In this document: piece by piece, positions 1 to 5,931 of the stretch | Layout of the letters: each line of letters starts with the position of its first letter | How positions within the stretch are numbered: position 1 is the stretch's first letter | From: an uncultured Lachnospiraceae bacterium | Lineage (GTDB): Bacteria; Bacillota; Clostridia; Lachnospirales; Lachnospiraceae | Direction: 5' to 3' | Assembly: GCA_946639085.1 (NCBI GenBank) | Contig: CAMPBP010000055.1 | Location: 1-7,712 of the forward strand | DNA length: 7,712 bases | Notes under the pieces: model-generated | The model's database searches: none | The model's input: the letters and a program-made list of their open reading frames with translations, nothing else | Told to the model about the DNA's origin: nothing | Made by a program: the position numbers and the translations under genes

Positions 1-2121
1 TGTAACGAGCGTATCGCGGCTTATCTCCTTAACGTCTTTGTATGATATCGCAACAACTTCACCCGGTTCGTAAACTGTTTCAAAAGTAACGCTGTAAGGC
101 AGGGGCCTTTCCATACTTACGGGCTTTCTGCCAAATGATTTCTGATTGACTATGACTTCGACTTCATCTGCTCTTGAAAAGACGGTCAGTTCAATCGGGG
201 CGCCTTCGAATCCCGAATAATTCCAGTTTGAAAGGAAATACGGGAATCCCCACATGCTGACGATCTCTTTTTTGTTAAATGTTTCGGGGTGCTTGGAATA
301 AACAAAGGTTTTATCGCTTCCGTAAACGACACTTCGATAATCGCCTTGAGGCATTCTGTGTCCGGTAATATCGAAATCAGCATCGTTGGCCAGTCTCCAC
401 GGGTAAGGTGAAGTATCCTGTGGCATAAGATTCCAGGGGTTTTGAGGAGCGTTCGGATCGCTTGGATCGACATATGCGGCTTTTCCCAGTCCGGCTTCTC
501 CGATATAATCCCATGCAGTCCAGGTAAAATCACCGATCACATAAGGAAGTTTTTCCACCATGGGCCAGCGGAACCCTATTTCTTTGGGAAAATTCTCCGA
601 TCCGAGTATCACGCGTTCAGGGAACATATCATGATCGCGTTCGTAAATATCTTCCATGTAGTTGTATCCCACAACATCGAGGCCGTTGGTAAACGGCTCT
701 GTTCCTGTCTCCCAAAGGGTCGTCTTAAATCCGTCACCTGCATTCTGAGCCTGGTTCTGCCCAACGGCAAGAGCGTCGTCGAGTCCGCTCCAGAATGAAC
801 ATATGCCGTTGCTTATCGGTCTTGAAGCGTCGAGAGAGCGCAGCTTATATGCGATTCTTGTCGCTTTTGTATAGCCGTTTGCCAGTCCGCCTCTTTCGGG
901 TATCTCGTTTCCGGTCGACCACATGATAACAGAAGGGTGAGATCTGTCTCTTTTGACAAATGCGGTCAGATCTTTTTCCCAGTCCGCTTCGAAGAACTGA
1001 TTGTAATCACCTCCGCGCTTTCCGATGAACCATGCATCAAATGCTTCGTCAAAAACGTACATTCCGATCCTGTCGCAGGCTTCTATCAAAGCTGCGGAAG
1101 GAGGATTGTGTGCGGTACGGATCGCATTAAAGCCGACTTCTTTCAACTTTTTGATCTTTCTTTCTTCAATCCTGCCAAATGTGACCGATCCGAGAAGACC
1201 GTTGTCATGGTGAAGGCATCCGCCTTTTAATTTGACACTTTTTTTGTTGATCAAAAGACCGCGGACAGGGTCGACGGAAACAGTACGTATGCCGAAAAGA
1301 ACTTCGGCTTCATCCGAAACGGTTTCTTCGTACTCAACAAAATGGGTGCGATATTCACCGACAGCTTTAACCGTGGCTTTTGCACGGTAGAGATCGGGAG
1401 TGTCGATGTCCCATATCATAGGGTCTTTGACAGCAAATGCCATCATGGCTTTTTGCGATTTGCCGCGATCGATCTCTATTACCTTTCTGCACAAAGAAAC
1501 CGCCTCGCCGCTCTTATCATTTATAAGTTCCAGCGTCACTTCCGCAAGGCTGTTATCCGTTCCTTTGTTTTCCACTTCGACGGACGCTTCCAAAAAGGCA
1601 TAGCCGTCCGATACTTCTTTGGTATAAACATATATTCCGTCGGGAATTATGTGAACTTTCGGACCATGCAACAGATTAACACCGCGATAGAGACCTTCGC
1701 CGGTATACCAGCGTGAGTTGGGCTGCATCGATGTATTGACATTTATCGTTATGCGGTTTTCTTCTCCGAACGTGACATAGTCGGTGAGATCGGCATAAAA
1801 AGGAGCGTAGCCGTAATGACATTGACCGATGCGGCTTCCGTTTATATCCACGGTCGCATTCATCATTACTCCGTCAAATTTAAGACCGATACATTCTCTC
1901 TCCCATTCTTTGGGTATAAATATATATTTGGTGTAATTGGACATACCGCCTTTAAAATAACCTGAATCGGTGGTGGCGGGAGCATCTTTTGAAACATCCG
2001 TTGAGATCATTGCATCGTGAGGTAAGTTTACCTGCGTTCCCGGGTCCGCTTCGATCATTGTTATCGAATCAAGATAACCCCTTCTAAAAGTCCATTTGTC
2101 GTCGATTATTATTGCTTTCAT
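1..2121 (-). CDS. Glycoside hydrolase family 2 beta-galactosidase-type enzyme, C-terminus cut by the window edge
   Basis: The minus frame from the ATG at 2121 is open to the left edge: 707 codons with no stop. It lacks a signal peptide (start MKAIIIDDKW), so it is probably a cytoplasmic hydrolase of beta-galactosides or related glycosides. The GH2 order is visible. An N-terminal sugar-binding jelly-roll (about 1-180) contains the SRWYTGEGLYR signature, followed by an Ig-like domain (about 180-290). The TIM barrel carries GGCLHHDN (300-307) and NAIRTAHNPPS (332-342). The acid/base is E406 in STGNEI and the probable nucleophile is E509 in ILGSENFP. The later segment with VEVIVNQKSFGRK and YEPGEVVAVSYKD resembles the DUF4982-type domain of beta-galactosidases of about 800 residues, so roughly 100 residues are probably missing. 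An AAAGGA ribosome binding site sits 7-8 bases upstream. It is divergent from the EIIC-like gene. The family call is firm; the exact substrate is not. Confidence 0.93.
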   Translation of the reverse strand, partial: MKAIIIDDKWTFRRGYLDSITMIEADPGTQVNLPHDAMISTDVSKDAPATTDSGYFKGGMSNYTKYIFIPKEWERECIGLKFDGVMMNATVDINGSRIGQCHYGYAPFYADLTDYVTFGEENRITINVNTSMQPNSRWYTGEGLYRGVNLLHGPKVHIIPDGIYVYTKEVSDGYAFLEASVEVENKGTDNSLAEVTLELINDKSGEAVSLCRKVIEIDRGKSQKAMMAFAVKDPMIWDIDTPDLYRAKATVKAVGEYRTHFVEYEETVSDEAEVLFGIRTVSVDPVRGLLINKKSVKLKGGCLHHDNGLLGSVTFGRIEERKIKKLKEVGFNAIRTAHNPPSAALIEACDRIGMYVFDEAFDAWFIGKRGGDYNQFFEADWEKDLTAFVKRDRSHPSVIMWSTGNEIPERGGLANGYTKATRIAYKLRSLDASRPISNGICSFWSGLDDALAVGQNQAQNAGDGFKTTLWETGTEPFTNGLDVVGYNYMEDIYERDHDMFPERVILGSENFPKEIGFRWPMVEKLPYVIGDFTWTAWDYIGEAGLGKAAYVDPSDPNAPQNPWNLMPQDTSPYPWRLANDADFDITGHRMPQGDYRSVVYGSDKTFVYSKHPETFNKKEIVSMWGFPYFLSNWNYSGFEGAPIELTVFSRADEVEVIVNQKSFGRKPVSMERPLPYSVTFETVYEPGEVVAISYKDVKEISRDTLVT

Positions 2122-2159
2122 AGTGCGATCCTTTCAGACTGAGATTGTCGGATGATTTC

Positions 2160-2188
2160 ACTTTACTTCAATAACTATTCGGTCGCAA
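2160..2188 (-). promoter_or_regulatory. Candidate promoter for the GH2 gene
   Basis: Read on the minus strand, TTGCGA (plus positions 2183-2188) lies 17 bases before TAAAGT (2160-2165). Each matches 4 of 6 bases of the sigma-A consensus. Transcription would start near 2153, giving a leader of about 30 bases that contains the AAAGGA ribosome binding site. The spacing is ideal but the hexamers are weak, so this is a candidate only. Confidence 0.35.
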
Positions 2189-2191
2189 GCA

Positions 2192-2197
2192 TATAAT
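2192..2197 (+). promoter_or_regulatory. Perfect -10 hexamer TATAAT on the plus strand, -35 unclear
   Basis: TATAAT matches the sigma-A -10 consensus exactly. At 16-18 bases upstream I see no good -35; TTCAAT at 19 bases spacing matches only 3 of 6, and there is no extended TGn. If it is used, the transcript would start near 2204, run through the coding-like stretch and the 2334-2361 hairpin, and could form a leader of about 260 bases for the EIIC-like gene. The site is in an AT-rich region, so chance occurrence is possible. Confidence 0.25.
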
Positions 2198-2334
2198 TAC
2201 TTTATATTTCTTCATTTTTCAATCAGGCCGACAATATTGAGGCCTGGCTTAATGAGAATCTTCAGAATTTCAAGACCGTTAAGCTTCTTGTTGCCCCCCA
2301 AAAAAATGATGAAAAAATTCAGGAAATTCCATGA
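2195..2334 (+). pseudogene. Coding-like stretch without a start, possible 3' remnant of a lost gene
   Basis: After a TAA at 2194-2196, the plus frame is open to a TGA at 2332-2334. It reads FFNQADNIEAWLNENLQN at first, then FKTVKLLVAPQKNDEKIQEIP. The composition looks like a normal soluble amphipathic protein end, with codon choice (CTT, GTT, AAG, GAG) like the neighbouring genes. There is no ATG, GTG or TTG at its head and no ribosome binding site. The stop abuts a strong hairpin, which is the usual arrangement at a gene end. I do not recognise the protein. It could equally be a chance open frame inside a leader RNA. Confidence 0.25.
2224..2246. repeat. Inverted repeat CAGGCC / GGCCTG with an inner palindrome
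   Basis: CAGGCC (2224-2229) and GGCCTG (2241-2246) form a perfect 6-base inverted repeat around an 11-base centre. The centre itself contains the palindrome CAATATTG (2232-2239). It could be an operator between the divergent genes or a small RNA hairpin. No T-tract follows, so it is not a terminator. The inner and outer dyads do not share a centre exactly, which weakens the operator reading. Confidence 0.35.
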
Positions 2335-2367
2335 ATGCCGTATCCTTTTGGGTACGGCGTTATTTCT
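2334..2367 (+). terminator. Strong hairpin, likely intrinsic terminator or attenuator
   Basis: AATGCCGTATCC (2334-2345) pairs with GGGTACGGCGTT (2350-2361) around a TTTT loop: 12 pairs including two T-G wobbles. It is followed on the plus strand by ATTTCT, a short and impure T-rich tail. On the minus strand no T-tract follows the hairpin, so plus is the likely direction. It starts at the last base of the TGA that closes the coding-like stretch and lies about 100 bases upstream of the EIIC-like start. The weak T-tract lowers confidence that it terminates efficiently. Confidence 0.5.
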
Positions 2368-2388
2368 GTAGCATCTTGGTAAATTATG

Positions 2389-2401
2389 TGATACAGTATT
2401 A
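2389..2401. repeat. Small palindrome ATAC-A-GTAT, possible operator
   Basis: ATAC (2391-2394) and GTAT (2396-2399) flank a single A, with one more outer pair (T2389/A2401) after a mismatch. It lies between the 2334-2361 hairpin and the EIIC-like ribosome binding site, where a promoter for that gene would be expected. TTGGTA (2376-2381) and TATTAG (2397-2402) are poor hexamers with only 15 bases between them. This is weak evidence on its own. Confidence 0.15.
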
Positions 2402-2464
2402 GCGGTAATTTTTGGAGTTATCAGGCGAAGACCGACATAAGCGGCTTCGACCAAGGAGGTTAAA

Positions 2465-3547
2465 ATGAAAGAATTCCTAAAAAAGAAAGACATCGTAATA
2501 TCACTTAAGCGTTACGGCATCGATGCCCTCGGTGCAATGGCTCAGGGCCTTTTTTGTTCGCTCCTTATAGGAACGATCATCAACACCGTCGGGACACAGT
2601 TCCACATCGGATTTCTTACGCAGACGGTTGCCACGGTAGCAGGAGTAGATTACACGGTCGGCGGTATAGCTTCCGCAATGAGCGGCCCCGCAATGGCGGT
2701 TGCCATAGGATATGCACTTAAATGTCCGCCACTTGTTCTTTTTTCAATGATCAGTGTAGGATTCGCCTCGAACGCTCTCGGCGGAGCGGGCGGCCCTTTG
2801 GCAGTTCTCTTTGTTGCGATCATCGCAGCCGAGTTTGGTAAGGCAGTGTCCAAAGAAACCAAGATCGACATTTTGGTTACTCCTTTGGTAACGATAGGAA
2901 TCGGTATGTTATTGTCCTGGCTCATCGCGCCGCCTCTGGGAAAAGCGGCTATGTCGGTGGGAAAACTTATCATGTGGGCTACCGAGCAGCAGCCTTTCAT
3001 TATGGGTATTTTGGTATCGGTTATTGTAGGTATGGCGTTAACACTTCCAATCTCTTCCGCAGCAATCTGCGCTGCACTTTTGCTTACCGGTCTTGCCGGC
3101 GGTGCGGCCGTAGCCGGATGTTGTGCGCAGATGATCGGTTTTGCGGTAATCTCGTACAAAGAAAACAAAGTCGGAGGCCTGGTTTCTCAGGGAATAGGTA
3201 CTTCGATGTTACAGATGGGCAATATAGTCAAAAACCCCAGAGTCTGGATAGCACCTACGATGGCTTCAGCGATAACGGGTCCCATCGCCACATGCGTATT
3301 TAAGATGCAGATGAACGGTACACCCATTTCTTCGGGTATGGGAACATGCGGATTTGTGGGCCCTCTCGGTGTATATACCGGCTGGGTAAACGATATTGCA
3401 GCGGGTACAAAGAGTGCGATAACCTGGTTCGATTGGCTCGGTCTGGCACTTATATGCTTTGTTCTTCCCGCGGTATTTTCTCTTGTCATCCATAAGATAG
3501 TGGTTAAACTCGGATGGGTTAAAGAGGGAGATCTTAAACTTTCATAG
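2465..3547 (+). CDS. PfoR / PTS EIIC-like (PTS_EIIC_2 family) integral membrane protein
   Basis: The 360-residue protein is rich in Gly, Ala, Ile and Val and has roughly eight to ten hydrophobic segments. The clear ones are near 20-40, 88-122, 134-155, 178-205, 205-230, 260-280 and 322-345, so it sits in the cytoplasmic membrane. The motifs GTSMLQMGNIVKNPRVWIAP (245-264) and ITGPIATCVFKM followed by GMGTCGFVGPLG (270-302) match what I know of the PTS_EIIC_2 family, which includes the clostridial PfoR protein. It is a stand-alone IIC: no IIB phosphocysteine domain or IIA domain is fused or adjacent. The ATG follows an excellent AAGGAGGT site (2453-2460) with 4 bases spacing. It is the first gene of a tight four-gene run and is divergent from the GH2 gene. 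Transport, possibly of a sugar-like substrate, is inferred from the family; the PfoR regulatory role is not firmly established. Confidence 0.85.
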   Translation: MKEFLKKKDIVISLKRYGIDALGAMAQGLFCSLLIGTIINTVGTQFHIGFLTQTVATVAGVDYTVGGIASAMSGPAMAVAIGYALKCPPLVLFSMISVGFASNALGGAGGPLAVLFVAIIAAEFGKAVSKETKIDILVTPLVTIGIGMLLSWLIAPPLGKAAMSVGKLIMWATEQQPFIMGILVSVIVGMALTLPISSAAICAALLLTGLAGGAAVAGCCAQMIGFAVISYKENKVGGLVSQGIGTSMLQMGNIVKNPRVWIAPTMASAITGPIATCVFKMQMNGTPISSGMGTCGFVGPLGVYTGWVNDIAAGTKSAITWFDWLGLALICFVLPAVFSLVIHKIVVKLGWVKEGDLKLS

Positions 3548-3558
3548 GGGACGGACTA

Positions 3559-4308
3559 TTGAAGATCGTCGTAAGAGATTCTCACAGAAATTTGAATAGA
3601 ATTGACAAGGCATTGCTTGCGGACTTCTTCAGAGAAGTCAAAGGAATGAACAAAGAAGATTCATTCTCGCAGGCAATGTTTTGCAGTGAATATTTTGAAT
3701 ATGAATTTGCAGTAAAGTGGTTTGAGGTAATAGCGTATAACGGCTTTAAAGTCGTAGGATATTTAAGGTGTCTGCGATTCCCCGACGATGCGACAAAGTG
3801 GTACATCGGAGACGTGAACGTACGAAAAGCGTACAGAAGAAAAGGTATCGCATCAAAAATGTATGAGACCGTATTCGAAGTGCTTAAGCGTTACTGCGAT
3901 GCAAAGTGTGTCTGTGCATCGGTGTCAAAAGAAAACACTCCGTCGATCTCTCTTCATAAGAAATTTGGATTTACCGATTCATATTCGCCCTGTACATTCA
4001 AAAACTTCTGGTTCGATCCGAAAGAAAGCGAATACGATAAACTTTTATACAGGTATTATCCCGTTCCCGATACCGACAAAACATTTGATTTCATATGGCC
4101 GATGTTTGAAGGCTTTTTGAAGACAAAGGAAGACGAGGTGCCGGAGAACGAGGCAAAAGAAATGTTAAATGATCTTATAGCAGAGTCGTTACTCGGCAAA
4201 GAACCTCTTATTGCAATCTTTCTCGGCAACGATCTTGCGGGGATAAAGTTAAATTATAAGGGAAATACGGAAGAATACATCAAACCCACGGAAACGGTGA
4301 AAGAATGA
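3559..4308 (+). CDS. GNAT-family N-acetyltransferase with a C-terminal extension, TTG start
   Basis: This 249-residue protein has a GNAT fold in its first 145 residues. It shows a beta strand with VVGYLRC (65-71), motif A as GDVNVRKAYRRKGIASKM (84-101) with the acetyl-CoA loop RRKGIA, and motif B as ENTPSISLHKKFGF (125-138). About 105 further residues follow. Their WPMFEGFLKT...LIAESLLG...PLIAIFLGNDLAGIKL pattern resembles the N-terminal half of another GNAT domain. I chose TTG at 3559 because an in-frame TAA lies at 3535-3537 and the first ATG is 29 codons in, which would remove the first strand and helix. AGGGGACGG lies just upstream. The gene starts 11 bases after the EIIC-like stop. The acetyl acceptor is unknown. 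Confidence 0.85.
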   Translation: MKIVVRDSHRNLNRIDKALLADFFREVKGMNKEDSFSQAMFCSEYFEYEFAVKWFEVIAYNGFKVVGYLRCLRFPDDATKWYIGDVNVRKAYRRKGIASKMYETVFEVLKRYCDAKCVCASVSKENTPSISLHKKFGFTDSYSPCTFKNFWFDPKESEYDKLLYRYYPVPDTDKTFDFIWPMFEGFLKTKEDEVPENEAKEMLNDLIAESLLGKEPLIAIFLGNDLAGIKLNYKGNTEEYIKPTETVKE

Positions 4309-4775
4309 ACATAAGAAGAGCAAAAGATTCAGATCTTAAAGAAATAAACGAACTCCTCGCACAGGTTGATCTTGTGCATCACATTATCCGCCCGGATCTA
4401 TTCAATATCGGGAACAAGTACACCGATGAGCAGGTGCTTGAGATAATCAAAGATGAGAAGACACCTGTTTTTGTTGCTGTCGATGAAAACGATAAAACCA
4501 TGGGATATGCTTTTTGCATGTTTAAACAGCATTTAACCGAGGAGTTTTTGACCGACATCAAAACTTTATACATCGACGACCTTTGTGTTTACGAACACTT
4601 AAGAGGGCAGCACGTGGGCAGAGCTTTATACGACTATGTGTGCAATTTTGCGAAAGAAAACGGATGTTATAATATAACACTCAACGTTTGGGAAGGTAAT
4701 GACAGCGCGAAACGTTTCTATGAAAGTGTGGGAATGAAACCTCAGAAGACCGGAATGGAAATGATACTACGGTAA
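4305..4775 (+). CDS. GNAT-family N-acetyltransferase
   Basis: This 156-residue single-domain acetyltransferase has the normal GNAT length. Its start MNIRRAKDSDLKEINELL is the typical first strand and helix. Later come VFVAVDENDKTMGYAF (55-70), motif A as YIDDLCVYEHLRGQHVGRAL (89-108) and a C-terminal NVWEGNDSAKRFYESVGM (127-144). In the acetyl-CoA loop, RGQHVG replaces the common RGKGIG, so the first glycine of GxG is His; related single-domain GNATs can tolerate this. The ATG overlaps the previous TGA as ATGA, implying translational coupling. No strong separate ribosome binding site is seen. The acceptor could be a protein N-terminus, an amine metabolite or an antibiotic; the sequence does not tell. 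Confidence 0.9.
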   Translation: MNIRRAKDSDLKEINELLAQVDLVHHIIRPDLFNIGNKYTDEQVLEIIKDEKTPVFVAVDENDKTMGYAFCMFKQHLTEEFLTDIKTLYIDDLCVYEHLRGQHVGRALYDYVCNFAKENGCYNITLNVWEGNDSAKRFYESVGMKPQKTGMEMILR

Positions 4776-4812
4776 TGTGGCGCAAATTGAAATTATAGGT
4801 TATCATTGATTC

Positions 4813-5610
4813 ATGAAATTAACGCTTTTGGTGTCCGCCCTTAATCAGAATACGGACGAACTCATGTTAAAAATGAATATCGCTTCGGACGTTGTCATCG
4901 TCAATCAGTGTGACGAGGACAGGAAAGAAGAATTTCTTGACGACTACAGAGTAAGGATCCTTTATTCGAAAAAGCGCGGCGTCGGTGAGAGCAGGAATCT
5001 TTGTATAAAGAACGCATTCGGCGACATCTGCCTTTTCTCGGATGACGACATCGTATACGAGGATTCTTACGTAAAGAAAGTGGTGGACGAGTTTGAAGCC
5101 CATCCCGAAGCGGATATGATCATGTTTAACGTGGAAGTATGTGAGGAAAGACGTACCTACGTAAACGACAGGTTCAAAAAACTTTCCAAGATGAACATCG
5201 GAAGATATCCCGCATATTCCATCGCGGTAAGGACAAAGGTACTCAAAGAAAAAGAACTTTCTTTCTCCACATTATTCGGCGGAGGAGCCAAATACAGTAA
5301 CGGAGAAGATTCGTTGTTTTTAAGACAAGCATACGAAAAGGGCGTAAAGATGTACGCTTCCCCTGTATATATAGCAAAAGAAGTGCCCAGACAGTCCACA
5401 TGGTTTTCGGGATATACCGAGAAATTTTTCTTCGACAGAGGCGTTCTGTTCTATTATCTTTATAAGAGCAAAGCATGGATATGGAACACACGCTTTGTGC
5501 TCACAAAGAAGGACATGCTTAAAGGTGAGATAAAGCGTTTGGAAGCTTTTAAACTCATAAATTCGGGTATTAAAGAAGGCAAAAAGCTGTACAAGGCGGG
5601 AGAGTATTAA
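4813..5610 (+). CDS. Glycosyltransferase, family 2-type (GT-A fold)
   Basis: This 265-residue protein is a probable cytoplasmic nucleotide-sugar glycosyltransferase. It starts MKLTLLVSALNQNTDELM, an unusual version of the VSVIIPxYN strand. VVIVNQCDED (27-36) is the next strand and RGVGESRN (55-62) corresponds to the G-x-ARN nucleotide-binding turn. FSDDDIVYED (75-84) carries the metal-binding DxD-type DDD at 77-79, and FGGGAKYSNGEDSLF (155-169) carries the ED pair expected for the catalytic base region. The last about 70 residues are basic and aromatic but show no clear membrane span. It lies 37 bases after the second GNAT with no terminator between, so it is probably co-transcribed. The ribosome binding site is weak: TAGGT, 12 bases from ATG. 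Donor and acceptor are unknown; surface polysaccharide or cell-wall sugar is possible. Confidence 0.87.
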   Translation: MKLTLLVSALNQNTDELMLKMNIASDVVIVNQCDEDRKEEFLDDYRVRILYSKKRGVGESRNLCIKNAFGDICLFSDDDIVYEDSYVKKVVDEFEAHPEADMIMFNVEVCEERRTYVNDRFKKLSKMNIGRYPAYSIAVRTKVLKEKELSFSTLFGGGAKYSNGEDSLFLRQAYEKGVKMYASPVYIAKEVPRQSTWFSGYTEKFFFDRGVLFYYLYKSKAWIWNTRFVLTKKDMLKGEIKRLEAFKLINSGIKEGKKLYKAGEY

Positions 5611-5637
5611 AAAATCGCCGTTTTGAGATATTTTTTG

Positions 5638-5667
5638 TTGACAACATTTTTTCTTTTGTGATATAAA
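5638..5667 (+). promoter_or_regulatory. Sigma-A promoter of the trp operon
   Basis: TTGACA (5638-5643) is a perfect -35. TATAAA (5662-5667) matches 5 of 6 bases of the -10, with an 18-base spacer that is T-rich. Transcription would start near 5674-5676, about 25 bases before the base of T-box Stem I. It lies 28 bases after the glycosyltransferase stop and gives the trp genes their own promoter. Confidence 0.85.
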
Positions 5668-5774
5668 CAATTTAATTAAATATAGTGTTAAACCGTTGAA
5701 GCGGAGATAAAGGCAACGATGCCTGTACAGAGAACCCGTGCTGCTGAGAATCGGGTGAGAAACAAATTGTCAAA

Positions 5775-5777
5775 TGG
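5775..5777 (+). promoter_or_regulatory. T-box specifier codon UGG (Trp)
   Basis: TGG sits in the 3' side of the Stem I internal loop (5772-5778, AAATGGA), directly before the CCGCT strand with one A between. That is the standard place, with a purine following the specifier. UGG pairs with the CCA anticodon of tRNA-Trp, which agrees with the downstream trpE and trpG. Confidence 0.92.
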
Positions 5778-5892
5778 ACCGCTGAGGGCGCAGTCAAATG
5801 TAGATCATTACAGAGTATTCTGCGACGTAAGGCATACGTAAGTTGCCGGGGATATGTTGGTATCCTGTTAAGCGCACGAAGCAATTCGTGAA

Positions 5893-5931
5893 TCAAGGTG
5901 GCACCGCGGATAGTAGATAATTCGCCCTTGA
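5893..5931 (+). promoter_or_regulatory. T-box antiterminator
   Basis: TCAAGG (5893-5898) pairs with CCTTGA (5926-5931) and GCG (5906-5908) pairs with CGC (5923-5925). This leaves the 7-base bulge TGGCACC (5899-5905) that receives the tRNA acceptor end. The TGGC part pairs with 3'-ACCG, that is a GCCA tail, which fits the G discriminator base usual for bacterial tRNA-Trp. The 3' strand is shared with the terminator stem, so the two structures exclude each other. Confidence 0.9.

Noticed and set aside
442..1716. Several plus-strand open frames of 60-124 codons inside the GH2 gene
   Set aside because: They run antisense to a 707-codon frame with intact GH2 motifs. Their lengths are expected from codon bias and none has recognisable motifs.
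2212..2493. A 93-codon minus-strand open frame in the intergenic region
   Set aside because: It overlaps the start and ribosome binding site of the EIIC-like gene in antisense, has no ribosome binding site and has low-complexity hydrophobic composition. It is most likely a shadow.
2650..3168. A 172-codon minus-strand open frame opposite the EIIC-like gene
   Set aside because: It is the antisense shadow of a membrane protein gene; its Pro/Ala/Thr-rich composition mirrors the Gly/Ala/Ile codons on the other strand.
2465..5610. A defence or toxin-antitoxin system built from the GNAT genes
   Set aside because: GNAT toxins of the TacT/AtaT type pair with a short RHH-type antitoxin gene. None is present, and the proteins look like ordinary single-domain or extended acetyltransferases.
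5611..5638. Possible terminator after the glycosyltransferase (A-run, short stem, T-run)
   Set aside because: AAAAAATC and GAT..TTTTTT pair only with a bulge and almost entirely by A-T pairs. No GC-rich stem is present.
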